This document shows, piece after piece, positions 46,923 through 56,893 of a DNA stretch of 64,000 nucleotides (positions are counted from its first letter, which is position 1; the number at the start of each line of letters is the position of its first letter). Origin of the DNA: Candidatus Vicinibacter proximus (GTDB lineage Bacteria > Bacteroidota > Bacteroidia > Chitinophagales > Saprospiraceae). Where the stretch lies: the NCBI GenBank assembly GCA_016713905.1, contig JADJOE010000001.1, positions 1,055,001 to 1,119,000 on the forward strand, written 5' to 3'. The notes under the pieces are model-generated. The model did no database searches and was not told the origin of the DNA. It saw nothing but the letters and a program-made list of their open reading frames with translations. A program made the position numbers and the translations under genes.

Positions 46923-49900
46923 TTATCCTTTGCCATTGATTTTGTAATGAACACCCAATTCATCCAATTCAGAAAACAATTCTCCGCTTGCAGTTACTTT
47001 TCTCTTTATACCCAGAAATGCCAGACTTAACTCTTGTTCGGTATCCAGAATATTGAAGCGTATGATTTGATGTCCTTTGTGTTTTTTTAATGTTTGGTCC
47101 AGACGCTTGATCATGTCTTTGTTGACAGATCTAAGGTTGATGTACATCAATAACTTTTGGACAGTATATTCCAATGCAGAACTGAGCAACATGATGTTCT
47201 CCACTTTAAAAAACCACTCGTCACTGTTGCGCCAAGTATCTTTACCGTAGGTCCCCTCTACCAAAATCGAAACCCCCGGTTCCAGCAAATTTCTTTTGTT
47301 CCGGTAGAGTTCTTTATTCGCATTAAACGCAAAATTTCCATGGTAGTCCTGTAAAGTAAAACTCGCATATCCTTCGCCGGCTTTATTGGTCTTGTGCTGT
47401 ACATTGCTGATCACACCCGCCAAACGGAGTTTGATGCCATTGGTTTCGTCTTTCTGATATCGTGGCAAAGCATCCAGGGTGCAACTGGTCGCATATTTAA
47501 CTTCATGCTTGAAGTCATCAAGTGGATGCGCACTTAGATAAATGCCTGCAACTTCTACTTCATGCTCCAGTTTTTCTATGCTGTTCCAGGGTTCTGCCTG
47601 CGGAGGAGAAGGGGGCATCACCTCCTGAGTATCGAATGCCCCGAATAAGGAACCTTGTGAATTGTTTTGTGAATTCTGATATTGCTGTCCCCAACGAATC
47701 ATATACTCCACATAGGTATTGTACTTTTCGAAGGGGGCAAAATATTGTGCACGGTGCACGCCTTCAAAACTGTCAAAAGCACCTCCATATACACAACTTT
47801 CGATGACCTTCTTGTTGGCAGAACGAGTACCCATGCGCTTGATGAAATCTCCAAAATCTTTGAAAGGGCCGTTTTTTTCTTTCTCTATGATCAATTCCTC
47901 TACCGGTCCTTCTCCGACCCCTTTTAAAGCGGATAAGCCAAAACGAATTTCACCTTTTGCATTTACGGTAAAATCTATTTCACTCTCGTTGATGTCAGGA
48001 CCGAGTACTTTAATTTTCATCCGGTTGCATTCGTGCAGATAATGGCCCAGATCATCCATTTTATTTTTTTTGGACGTAAGCACCGCTGCCATGTACTCTG
48101 CAGGATAGTGCGCCTTTAAATAAGCTGTTTGGAAAGCAAGAATGGAGTAGGCCGCAGCGTGGGAACGGTTAAAGCCGTAGGAAGCAAATTTAGCCATCGT
48201 GTCGAAGATTTCCACCGCCTTGGCTTCTTCAATTCCTTTGGCAGTCGTCCTTTCTACAAATATGGATTTTTGCTTGTCCATCTCTTCCTTCTTTTTCTTT
48301 CCCATCGCCCTCCTGAGAATGTCTGCTTCTCCCAGACTGTAGTCTGCCATGATCTGTGCAGCCTGCATGATCTGTTCCTGATAGACCATGATGCCATAAG
48401 TAGGACTGAGCAAATCTTTCATCCATTCATGCGGATACACCACCTGAAGTCTGCCGGACTTGCGCGCAATGAATTCGTCAATGTAATCCATCGGTCCCGG
48501 CCTGAAAAGTGCATTCATGGCAATGATGTCCTCAATATTGCCCGGCTTCAGATTCTTAAGATGCCCCCTCATTCCCTCGGATTCGAACTGGAACACACCA
48601 ATCGTATTTCCCAATTGGAAGAGCTCCAGTGTGAGCGGATCGTCCAGCGGTATTTCCTTTATCTCCAGCTTAAAGTCATCCCCAAGCCTTCTTTTAATGA
48701 TTTTAAGGGTATCGTCGATGATGGAGAGCGTAGCCAGACCAAGAAAGTCCATTTTAATCAATCCGGTTGACTCAATCACACTCCCTTCTACCTGGGTGAC
48801 CCACAAGTCGGTATCTTTTGCTGTGGATACCGGGATAAAGTTCATGATGTCTTCGGGTGCAATGATCACTGCAGAGGCATGTACGCCTACACTTTTGACA
48901 GAGCCTTCCAGTTCTTTCGCAGTTTTCAATACTTCAGCTTCCAGTCCTGTGGACTGAAATATTTTTCTAAGCTCTGTGATTTTGACTTTTTCGTCCGGTG
49001 TAAAATCATCCGAAACCTGTTGTTCCAGATCCAGCAGGTTTTTTAAGTAAACGCCGGGTTTGGCAGGAACGAGTTTGGCAAGCCGGTCTGCGGATGACAG
49101 ATCCAGTCTTTTGACTCTGGCAACATCACGGATGGAGGATTTGGCTGCCATGGTTCCGAAGGTGACGATTTGGGCTACCTGATTTCTTCCATATTTCTCT
49201 ACGACATAGTTCAGCACCTTATCCCTGCCGCGGTCGTCAAAATCTATATCTATATCGGGCATGCTGATACGCTCCGGATTCAGAAATCGCTCAAAGAGTA
49301 AATTATATTTAATCGGATCAATGTCGGTGATGGTCAGGCAATAGGCAACGGCAGATCCTGCAGCTGATCCTCTTCCCGGGCCCACACCTACTGAAAGATT
49401 ACGTGCAGCCTGAATGAAATCCTGAACAATCAGGAAGTAGCCTACAAACCCCATTTTCTCAATGACTTCGAGCTCAAAGTCCAATCGGGATTTTACCTGC
49501 GCAGTGATCGTGCCATAGCGCTTTTTTGCACCTTCATAAACCAGGTGTCTCAGATAGCCGGCCTGATCCTGAAACTCAGCAGGAATCGGAAAAGCAGGAA
49601 GCAGAATGTCCCGTTCGAGATTGGGCGTATAGCATTTGTCGGCGATCTCCATGGTATGGTCAAGCGCAAAAGGGACATCGGCAAACCGTTCAGACATTTG
49701 ATCGTGAGTCTTGAAAAAATACTCCGGACTCGAAAATTTAAATCTCGATTCTTCATCTACGAACGAGTTGGTATTCACACACAAGAGGATGTCATGCGGT
49801 ATGGAGTCTTTCTCTTCCAGATAATGGACATCGTTGGTCGCAATGACTTTGACATTGTATTTTTTGGCCAATGCCAATAAATGCTGATTTACCTGTTCCT

Positions 49901-50480
49901 GGCTGATGCCAATTCCATCAAGGTCATCATTGCCATGCTGTCGCTGAATCTCTATATAAAAATCCTCTCCCAGAAGATTCAGCCACCATTGTAAGAGCCT
50001 TTCAGCCTCTTCCATTTTTCCTTTGATAATGGCTTGCGGAATTTCAGCCCCAATGCAACAACTGGTCGCGATGAGTCCCTTATGGTGAAGCTGGATAAGC
50101 TCTTTGTCTATCCTTGGAAATTTACCGTATAGCCCTTCTATGTAACCCAGCGAACAAAGTTTGGAAAGGTTTTTATATCCTTCTTCATTTTTCGCCAGCA
50201 GGAGTTGGTGGAATCTTTCGTCTTTCTCACCTCCGGATTTCAGAAAAGATTGTTTACGCCTGTCCTCGACCATGTAAAATTCGCAACCCAGTATGGGTTT
50301 CAATCCATTTGCACGAGCCTCCTTCACGAAGGAGTAGCATCCGAACATATTGCCATGGTCCGTAAGGGCAACGGCTTTCATTTTATCGGCTTTTGCCTTA
50401 GCCATCATGGACTTGATGTCCGTAGCACCGTCAAGCAATGAAAACTGGGTATGGCAGTGCAGATGACAAAATTCAGGCAT
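46923..50480 (-). CDS. dnaE: DNA polymerase III subunit alpha
   Basis: The protein has 1185 residues, full length for DnaE1. The N-terminal PHP domain starts HLHCHTQFSLLDGATDI. The polymerase active site has PDIDIDFDD near residue 407 and a third Asp in the KMDFLGLATLSIIDD region. The clamp/tau-binding end carries an OB fold (KLRLAGVISNVQHKTNKAG). It is the replicative polymerase. It stands alone between accessory segments rich in repeats. Confidence 0.97.
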   Translation of the reverse strand: MPEFCHLHCHTQFSLLDGATDIKSMMAKAKADKMKAVALTDHGNMFGCYSFVKEARANGLKPILGCEFYMVEDRRKQSFLKSGGEKDERFHQLLLAKNEEGYKNLSKLCSLGYIEGLYGKFPRIDKELIQLHHKGLIATSCCIGAEIPQAIIKGKMEEAERLLQWWLNLLGEDFYIEIQRQHGNDDLDGIGISQEQVNQHLLALAKKYNVKVIATNDVHYLEEKDSIPHDILLCVNTNSFVDEESRFKFSSPEYFFKTHDQMSERFADVPFALDHTMEIADKCYTPNLERDILLPAFPIPAEFQDQAGYLRHLVYEGAKKRYGTITAQVKSRLDFELEVIEKMGFVGYFLIVQDFIQAARNLSVGVGPGRGSAAGSAVAYCLTITDIDPIKYNLLFERFLNPERISMPDIDIDFDDRGRDKVLNYVVEKYGRNQVAQIVTFGTMAAKSSIRDVARVKRLDLSSADRLAKLVPAKPGVYLKNLLDLEQQVSDDFTPDEKVKITELRKIFQSTGLEAEVLKTAKELEGSVKSVGVHASAVIIAPEDIMNFIPVSTAKDTDLWVTQVEGSVIESTGLIKMDFLGLATLSIIDDTLKIIKRRLGDDFKLEIKEIPLDDPLTLELFQLGNTIGVFQFESEGMRGHLKNLKPGNIEDIIAMNALFRPGPMDYIDEFIARKSGRLQVVYPHEWMKDLLSPTYGIMVYQEQIMQAAQIMADYSLGEADILRRAMGKKKKEEMDKQKSIFVERTTAKGIEEAKAVEIFDTMAKFASYGFNRSHAAAYSILAFQTAYLKAHYPAEYMAAVLTSKKNKMDDLGHYLHECNRMKIKVLGPDINESEIDFTVNAKGEIRFGLSALKGVGEGPVEELIIEKEKNGPFKDFGDFIKRMGTRSANKKVIESCVYGGAFDSFEGVHRAQYFAPFEKYNTYVEYMIRWGQQYQNSQNNSQGSLFGAFDTQEVMPPSPPQAEPWNSIEKLEHEVEVAGIYLSAHPLDDFKHEVKYATSCTLDALPRYQKDETNGIKLRLAGVISNVQHKTNKAGEGYASFTLQDYHGNFAFNANKELYRNKRNLLEPGVSILVEGTYGKDTWRNSDEWFFKVENIMLLSSALEYTVQKLLMYINLRSVNKDMIKRLDQTLKKHKGHQIIRFNILDTEQELSLAFLGIKRKVTASGELFSELDELGVHYKINGKG

Positions 50481-50610
50481 GGTGCGGTGGAGTCTTGGTG
50501 GGATGCAAATTTACGGCAGTTTTAAGATATTTGGATTTATTTAATATCAGGCCAGGTATATTTTAAGGGAATTAAGTAGAAACTAACCTCTTATTAAGCA
50601 GTATTTGTTA

Positions 50611-51062
50611 GATTCCAATGCCTCATATATTTATCGAATGAGAAATTCAGCCCGGCCTTTTTCATTTTAGCTAAACCTGATTTAAAAAGCGTTTAGAACA
50701 AAATACAGTTTGAGCTCGCTTGCTGCTAAGCTAAAATATTTGTGACAGTAAGGCCAGGAGCTATTATGACTGTTTAAGGTGACTGACCGATTTCCGCAAT
50801 GCGGAATGAAGCACGACAGTGCTTCAAGGGAAAGAACCCTGCCTGACTGCGTCGGCAGGCAGGCGCGAAAGCGGCTAGTAAGAGAATGAGAAATGACTGA
50901 ACGATCTCTGCTGTAAGCAGAGTATCGTGCGACAGCACGATAAGTGAAGGAACCGCGAAAGCTGAAATTTTTTGACTTGGAATAGAAATTCTAATGCATA
51001 GAATGGGTTTATCAAGACAAAAAAGAACAATGATAATAAGATGGAATTTAGGACAACTTTAA
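50611..51062. repeat. ~455-bp composite repeat, copy 2
   Basis: Near match to 30814-31270: left module with TTTTAGCTAAA, two three-hairpin units (50780 and 50894) and the right module GGAATAGAAATTCTAATGC. It lies upstream of dnaE's start, so the dnaE promoter must be in or before 50481-50610. Confidence 0.75.
50780..50963. repeat. Pair of three-hairpin repeats within copy 2
   Basis: Unit 50780-50878 has the variant stems TTCCGC/GCGGAA and GAAGCAC/GTGCTTC plus the inserted CCTGCCTG/CAGGCAGG hairpin. Unit 50894-50963 has CTCTGCT-GTA-AGCAGAG, the standard second hairpin, and a third stem weakened to CCGC/GCTG. Confidence 0.85.
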
Positions 51063-51112
51063 AATCCAATAGGCAACAATTTGTTGTAGTCCTTTATTGT
51101 AAATTGTTTAAG

Positions 51113-51140
51113 AAAGTGACTTGTACAAGCAAGTCATTTT
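51113..51140. terminator. Bidirectional hairpin
   Basis: AAAGTGACTTG and CAAGTCATTTT form an 11-bp stem with one G-T pair and a TACAAG loop, followed by T-rich sequence on both strands. It is 112 nt past the end of the minus-strand gene at 51252. Confidence 0.5.
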
Positions 51141-51251
51141 CTTTTAGTGAATGTAGGGAAAAAATATTCGGTCAGCCCTTCCAAAAAAAATATACCACAA
51201 CAGATAACTCTGTTCATTGTGTTGAAACATCCCATTTAGCATATCTAAACA

Positions 51252-52778
51252 CTAATTAATTATAATTTTTTTCAAATAATCTCGATTATTTAACCTAACT
51301 TGTATAAAATAAATTCCAGCTGGAATATCTGACACATCATAATAATTATTATAATTTTTTTGATACTCCTTGACAATAGTGCCCATTAAATCAAGTAATC
51401 GCACGTATAGGTAAGAATGAAGATCTGAACCTATTTTAAAATAATTATAAACTGGGTTTGGGTAAATTGAAATTTCGACATTCAAATTATTACTAGAACT
51501 TGATAAAAGTGTATCACATGAAGATTTCGTTTTTACTAATAGATTATAATTTGGCGGAGCAGGCAAATTGCCAAACATAAAAGCAGGTAGTTCAATTTGC
51601 CTTAAATGGAAATTGCAATTCAATCCTTTTTCATTAGGATTGTTTACCACATGAAGATATATACTACTGCTTCTACACGATACATAGATCTTTCCATCTG
51701 TCGCAAGAGATAATTGATTAAATGAGGTAGTTAACCTATTCTCAAATAAGTAACCATCCCATTCACCAATTATAGTCTCGCTACTCTGGATATCTTTTGC
51801 ATGCAAATCGTATTGCCAGATAATAGAATCAGAGTTTAAATATAAAAATTGACTATTCGGACTTACAACCACATAACAATAATCCTTAAATAAAGCATTT
51901 TTATTAATAACAATTCTTGGATTTGAAAGAATTCCAAGACACCTGTCAAAGTCAAATATTTGAATTTGATAACCTCTTAAATATTTGATAAACATCTCTC
52001 CATCCGGTGTAAAGATACTATTTCCAGTCCAATCAAAACTGTCTGCAGGAACGCCAATTTTTTGATTAGCGTAAAGCCTTATTCCAGATGTATCCAATAA
52101 ATAAACTCTATGGTTGTTACTCAGATAATCCTCTATTATAATCCACCAATCTCTTCCATTTGCATGTTTTGTTAATGCCATATGAGATTGGACAAAATCA
52201 CCCTGTGTAATAATGCTATCTTTAATTGAAACTAAATTTTCTTTGGAAATCCTGTCAAATTCTATTCTTGAAAATTTGAATACAGGAGCAAAGAAATACC
52301 TTTGAATAAAATCAGGATGATAATTAATTGTAAAATGAATTAATGCGGTTTGAATATCCTCTTTCCCTGGCATTGGAATAAAATAATGATTATACTCAGC
52401 CGGATATCCACCAACATAGTCGCGCCAAACACGTCCGTAATTTATACTATCTCCATTTGAAATGACTTTTTGCTTATTATCATAAATTCTAAAACCATCA
52501 GTAAAATATCTCAATGTTCCATTTTTATTACCTATAGATGCGTTTGTGTACCCCAATTCTGGTAACTTTTCACCAAACTTGTATTCAACATTAATATTAC
52601 CACTTGAAAAATTAATTTCAGTTTTTCCGTACTTAGGCAAAAATGTACTATCATTGCTATAACCTACTATCCAAGCAGCTCCATAGTAATCTTGTGCTAC
52701 TAACGCATGATTAGTAGAATCACAAAATCCATAAAAGATACATATATATATACAATATTTAAAATAGTATCGTTTCAT
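51252..52778 (-). CDS. Secreted propeller protein, T9SS type A
   Basis: The protein has 508 residues and is a paralog of 38109-39872. The shared motif here is KHANGRDWWIIIEDYLSNN, with propeller blades FTPDGEMF and VSPNSQFLYLNS, and LSLATDGKIYVSCRSS. The PKD domain of the paralog is missing. The type A T9SS tail (VEISIYPNPVYNYFKIG) is intact. The N-terminus is hydrophobic (MKRYYFKYCIYICIFYGF) with cleavage perhaps after VAQ at residue 29. Function unknown. Confidence 0.85.
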   Translation of the reverse strand: MKRYYFKYCIYICIFYGFCDSTNHALVAQDYYGAAWIVGYSNDSTFLPKYGKTEINFSSGNINVEYKFGEKLPELGYTNASIGNKNGTLRYFTDGFRIYDNKQKVISNGDSINYGRVWRDYVGGYPAEYNHYFIPMPGKEDIQTALIHFTINYHPDFIQRYFFAPVFKFSRIEFDRISKENLVSIKDSIITQGDFVQSHMALTKHANGRDWWIIIEDYLSNNHRVYLLDTSGIRLYANQKIGVPADSFDWTGNSIFTPDGEMFIKYLRGYQIQIFDFDRCLGILSNPRIVINKNALFKDYCYVVVSPNSQFLYLNSDSIIWQYDLHAKDIQSSETIIGEWDGYLFENRLTTSFNQLSLATDGKIYVSCRSSSIYLHVVNNPNEKGLNCNFHLRQIELPAFMFGNLPAPPNYNLLVKTKSSCDTLLSSSSNNLNVEISIYPNPVYNYFKIGSDLHSYLYVRLLDLMGTIVKEYQKNYNNYYDVSDIPAGIYFIQVRLNNRDYLKKIIIN

Positions 52779-52920
52779 TTAAATAAATTAATTAACAGAA
52801 ATTCTTCTTTGCAATGTGTTTCCATTTTTGGATTTATAACTACTAGATAAACGCCTGGGGTTAATTTAATTCACTTAATTTAAGTTTGTCCTTTAATTGA
52901 ATTTGTAAATCCCCAATATA

Positions 52921-53035
52921 GTGGACCAAATATAACTAAAAATAAAGTAGTGTTTCCAAGATCATTTAAATTTGTCCATCATGGGAACATATAAGAAACA
53001 AACCACAGACAACTTTAGTGAATAACGGGGTCCAC
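52921..53035. mobile_element. 115-bp MITE-like remnant, IS3-type ends
   Basis: Ends GTGGACC (52921) and GGTCCAC (53035) are inverted. Inside is a 14-codon stub (MGTYKKQTTDNFSE) at 52981-53025 that looks like the first residues of an IS3-type OrfA. It appears to be an internally deleted element. The flank to 53067 recurs at 31276. Confidence 0.4.
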
Positions 53036-53192
53036 AAAACTAGTTTCTCCCAAAATTTTAACTTGACCCTTTATATCTGTCTGCTTTGTAATAGCATTTT
53101 AGTTATTCTCAGATATGCCCCTAACACAGCTCTACTGGCATGTAAATGAATGTTAATTTAAGGATTTATAAAATCAGGAAATTTTTTAAAAA

Positions 53193-53825
53193 TTATTCTT
53201 CTCTAAAAAATCGAATATGCTCAAAAGGCATAAAATAATTTGGAAAGCAGCTGATAAAATCTTCTTCAATCTGAAAATCTATACCTTTGAAACTTACTTT
53301 CTGCAGAGAAGGATTGAGTCCCACTTCGAAATAATTATTTTTATTTTGCGCGTCTTTTATCTGACACATCACATCCGGAAACATGGGGTGCTGTAAATAA
53401 ATATCATCAGCTTCCTTTAAATCGGTCCTGATATATCCTTCACGGTCCGATTCAAAATCTCTTTTTTCTTTTTGGTAAAAAACAGCACATCGCACCCGGT
53501 CGATCATCATTGGATTGTCATGCACAATGCGAATGGTAATGGGTCCGTCTTCCTGAGTTTGTTTGCGGACCGGAAAATCCTGCTGAACGTTTTTGTCAGA
53601 ATGCAGTTTGAGGATGTTCCCTTCAATGGAATAGGTTCCTTCCGCATAACGGTCAGATGCGCCGTAGACATAATAAAAACGAAATGTACTGTCTTCCCTG
53701 AATTCAAATCCGGCAGCCATTTCCATGATTCCACGCAGATGATAACTCCCCGGTTTAAAATTTTGTGCCTGCATGTGAGTAACTGATTGAAGAATTAATC
53801 CTAAAAAAATAAACTTTTTATACAT
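53193..53825 (-). CDS. Secreted protein, unknown function
   Basis: The protein has 210 residues with a signal peptide (1-20, HMQAQ). The first half is a lipocalin-like beta pattern (GSYHLRGIMEMAAGFEFREDSTFRFYYVYGASDRYAEGTYSIEGNILKL) seen in small Bacteroidota secreted proteins. No catalytic motif. It is the last of three minus-strand genes with small gaps; the previous gene ends 57 nt upstream. Confidence 0.7.
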   Translation of the reverse strand: MYKKFIFLGLILQSVTHMQAQNFKPGSYHLRGIMEMAAGFEFREDSTFRFYYVYGASDRYAEGTYSIEGNILKLHSDKNVQQDFPVRKQTQEDGPITIRIVHDNPMMIDRVRCAVFYQKEKRDFESDREGYIRTDLKEADDIYLQHPMFPDVMCQIKDAQNKNNYFEVGLNPSLQKVSFKGIDFQIEEDFISCFPNYFMPFEHIRFFREE

Positions 53826-53881
53826 GGCAAGATGACTAAAAAATGACGGTCATTTTTCTTTGAAGTTTGATGAAACTGCCG

Positions 53882-54373
53882 TTATCTTTTCTTTCTCTTA
53901 AGACTGTCAGCAGGATACTGTCTGGCAATTAAATCCAATTGCATCTGTGCCCACATGGTGATGTTCGCACGGTCACTGTCTGTTAGTTTGGCTTCAGGGT
54001 GAAGTCCCAACCAGGTATAGGAAGGTAAGGGCATTTCTTTTTCCTTTACCACCTCGATTATTTCTTCAAACTTGTGATTTTGTCTGGCGATGGGTCCGGC
54101 GGTAAAATTAGAAAAATTCAATTCTCCTCTACCTTCCTCTATGTGATGATTCAGCCACCAGCCTATGGGTTGAATGCTGCTGTACCATGGGAATTGCACT
54201 GAATTGCTGTGACAATTGTAACAGGCATTTTTAAGCAAAAGCCCCACATCTTCGGGTACCGGAAATTTTGTGTTCAAGTGATTAGACTGGTCTGCGTTGG
54301 AAGTTTTGTCAATCTGAAAAAACTGAATGATGATCAGGCCGACCGCAAGTGTGATTAATATTTTCCTTATCAT
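53882..54373 (-). CDS. Haem-binding domain protein
   Basis: The 163-residue protein starts at ATG 54373 (MIRKILITLAVGLIIIQFF), an N-terminal membrane anchor; a TTG 10 codons earlier would overlap the previous gene. The haem-binding domain has C-Y-N-C-H near residue 54 (ACYNCHSNSVQFPWYSSIQP) and W residues typical of the family. It is a periplasmic mono-haem c protein. It follows the YCF48-like gene by 10 nt, in one operon. Partner unknown. Confidence 0.88.
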   Translation of the reverse strand: MIRKILITLAVGLIIIQFFQIDKTSNADQSNHLNTKFPVPEDVGLLLKNACYNCHSNSVQFPWYSSIQPIGWWLNHHIEEGRGELNFSNFTAGPIARQNHKFEEIIEVVKEKEMPLPSYTWLGLHPEAKLTDSDRANITMWAQMQLDLIARQYPADSLKRKKR

Positions 54374-54383
54374 AAAATTAGAT

Positions 54384-55601
54384 TTATTGCTGTGAAACCA
54401 CAAAACTCAAACTATTACTTTTTTTGTCAATGGTCAACCTGGCAAAATACAGTCCGGGAGGAAATCCCTGAACACGATATTGAACAGCAAGCTCCGTTTT
54501 TCCGATCAGTTCTGCATTCACTTTTTTACCATCCGCTGAAAAGAAAACGATGGATTTTTCATCAAATTGTTTGTTGCTTCTTATTTCAATTATTCCGGTA
54601 GATTGGTTTTGCCATAATTGGAATTCACGATCTTCAATGTTGACCGTGCTGAGTAATTCGTCGTTTCTCAAAATCCTGCCCAGATAGGTGCAGATGAATC
54701 CGCTGTTTTGATTGACCAGATCCACTGAGAAAAGATGTTCCGGACCCAGTGGACTTGGCATCTGAGTCCAGGACTGCCCTCCATCCGTCGTTTTTAGAAT
54801 GGTGCCATTGAATCCCACCACCACACCAGTCAGCGCATCTGCAAAATCCAAATCCATCAATGGTTCCTGGACACCAGAATTCAAGCTGGTCCATTTCGTT
54901 CCCCCATCCTCTGTTTTATAAATTCTACCGATGTCAGCACAGGCATATCCAACTTGAGTATTTACGAATTTGATGCGACGTATCCAATCAGCAGGCGGGG
55001 TGAATGGGAAGTCTTTGACCGCAGTCCAGGAATCGCCACCATCATCGGTTCTCAACAAAACATTGGAACCGGAAGCAAATCCTTTTTTATCATCCACAAA
55101 GCAGATTGAATACAATAAATTATTGAGGCCGGTGGGAATGCTGAACCAGCTTTCACCGCCATCTTCTGTCTTAAGAATCATTCCATAGGCACCACAGGCA
55201 AATCCCGTCTGGTCATCCAGAAAATGCAATCCCCAGAGTTGTTCTTTGGTGCCGGTTGTTTTGGTTACCCATTTATTTCCCCCATCGGTCGTTTTGATAA
55301 TCAGGCCATCGTTTCCACTCATGAAAGCGGTTTGTTCGTTGAGGATAAAAATGTCCATAAACCGGGTTCCGGAATAGCCGGAGCTCTGATCCGTCCAGCT
55401 GAGGCCACCATTGGTGGTCTTGTGGATATTCATCGTAGAGCCATTGTACAACGAACTAACACAATACCCAAGTTCGGAGGTAAGAAAGCGGATTTTCTGA
55501 ATGGTTTGCTGCGGACTAAATCGCGTGATTTCTTTCCAGCTTTGCGCATTGGCAAAGCATACCATCATCAAGAAATAGAATCCTGTAAATACCGGTTTCA
55601 T
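54384..55601 (-). CDS. YCF48-like beta-propeller, T9SS type A
   Basis: The protein has 405 residues with a signal peptide (1-19). Six to seven repeats of the BNR/YCF48 type (KTTDGGNKWVTKTTG, KTEDGGESWFSIPTG, RTDDGGDSWTAVKDF, KTTDGGQSWTQMPS) make a propeller at about 25-315. The last ~80 residues are a type A T9SS tail. In plants YCF48 helps photosystem assembly, but in Bacteroidota these are surface proteins of unknown role. The haem-binding protein gene follows 10 nt later. Confidence 0.9.
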   Translation of the reverse strand: MKPVFTGFYFLMMVCFANAQSWKEITRFSPQQTIQKIRFLTSELGYCVSSLYNGSTMNIHKTTNGGLSWTDQSSGYSGTRFMDIFILNEQTAFMSGNDGLIIKTTDGGNKWVTKTTGTKEQLWGLHFLDDQTGFACGAYGMILKTEDGGESWFSIPTGLNNLLYSICFVDDKKGFASGSNVLLRTDDGGDSWTAVKDFPFTPPADWIRRIKFVNTQVGYACADIGRIYKTEDGGTKWTSLNSGVQEPLMDLDFADALTGVVVGFNGTILKTTDGGQSWTQMPSPLGPEHLFSVDLVNQNSGFICTYLGRILRNDELLSTVNIEDREFQLWQNQSTGIIEIRSNKQFDEKSIVFFSADGKKVNAELIGKTELAVQYRVQGFPPGLYFARLTIDKKSNSLSFVVSQQ

Positions 55602-55680
55602 GCTTCGATTTTTTCCAAAGATAATGGAAAGATAATTGTGACAATTAGGAAATTGGCTAATTAGCTAATGAGTTAATGGA

Positions 55681-56873
55681 TGACTGAACGATCTCTGCTT
55701 CAGCAGAGTATCGTGCGACAGCACGATAAGAGAAGGAACCGCGAAAGCGGCTAACGGGAGAATTAGAGAATGAGAGATGACTGAACGATCTCTGCTTCAG
55801 CAGAGTATCGTGCGACAGCACGATAAGAGAAGGAACCGCGAAAGCGGCTAACGGGAGAATTAGAGAATGAGAGATGACTGAACGATCTCTGCTTCAGCAG
55901 AGTATCGTGCGACAGCACGATAAGAGAAGGAACCGCGAAAGCGGCTAACGTACAATATATTAGGTTCTGGTTTTAATCGCCATAATGTTTGACGCTGGGA
56001 AGCATGACTGAACGATCTCTGCTTCAGCAGAGTATCGTGCGACAGCACGATAAGAGAAGGAACCGCGAAAGCGGCTAACGTACAATATATTAGGTTCTGG
56101 TTTTAATCGCCATAATGTTTGACGCTGGGATGACTGAACGATCTCTGCTTCAGCAGAGTATCGTGCGACAGCACGATAAGAGAAGGAACCGCGAAAGCGG
56201 CTAACGGGAGAATTAGAGCAATGAGAGATGACTGAACGATCTCTGCTTCAGCAGAGTATCGTGCGACAGCACGATAAGAGAAGGAACCGCGAAAGCGGCT
56301 AACGTACACTATATTAGGTACTACTTTTAATCACCGTAATGTTTGACGCTAGGAAGCATGACTGAACGATCTCTGCTTCAGCAGAGTATCGTGCGACAGC
56401 ACGATAAGAGAAGGAACCGCGAAAGCGGCTAACGGGAGAATTAGAGAATGAGAGATGACTGAACGATCTCTGCTTCAGCAGAGTATCGTGCGACAGCACG
56501 ATAAGAGAAGGAACCGCGAAAGCGGCTAACGTACACTATATTAGATTCTGGTTTTAATCGCCGTAATGTTTGACGCTGGGAAGTATGACTGAACGATCTC
56601 TGCTTCAGCAGAGTATCGTGCGACAGCACGATAAGAGAAGGAACCGCGAAAGCGGCTAACGGGAGAATTAGAGAATTAGAGAATGAGAGATGACTGAACG
56701 ATCTCTGCTTCAGCAGAGTATCGTGCGACAGCACGATAAGAGAAGGAACCGCGAAAGCGGCTAACGTACACTATATTAGATACTACTTTTAATCACCGTA
56801 ATGTTTGACGCTAGGAAGCATGACTGAACGATCTCTGCTTCAGCAGAGTATCGTGCGACAGCACGATAAGAGA
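55681..56873. repeat. Array of 11 three-hairpin palindromic repeats
   Basis: Ten full ~75-nt units start at 55681, 55778, 55875, 56005, 56131, 56229, 56359, 56456, 56586 and 56691, with a truncated unit at 56821. Each has CTCTGC-TTCA-GCAGAG, TATCGTGC-GACA-GCACGATA and CCGC-GAAA-GCGG. Spacers are of two kinds, ~22 nt (GGGAGAATTAGAG...) and ~50-55 nt (GTACACTATATTAGG... GACGCT). The order of spacers is S,S,L,L,S,L,S,L,S,L. Translations of this region are artefacts of the repeat. Confidence 0.95.
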
Positions 56874-56893
56874 GTATCCATGTAATTGAAAAA

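Noticed and set aside
48129..48770. 213-codon plus-strand frame opposite dnaE
   Set aside because: Antisense shadow of the polymerase domain with no recognisable protein features.
50481..51251. Possible gene at 51041-51259 on the plus strand
   Set aside because: Begins in the composite repeat, crosses a terminator hairpin and runs into the next gene's end; no protein features.
55860..56734. Minus-strand open frames with repeated residues MLSHDTLLKQRSFSH across the array and other repeat copies
   Set aside because: They are translations of the palindromic repeat itself, recur wherever the repeat occurs, and have no domain or start signal.
55681..56873. CRISPR interpretation of the main array
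   Set aside because: The spacers are two recurring sequences, not unique, and the 75-nt unit folds as three hairpins.
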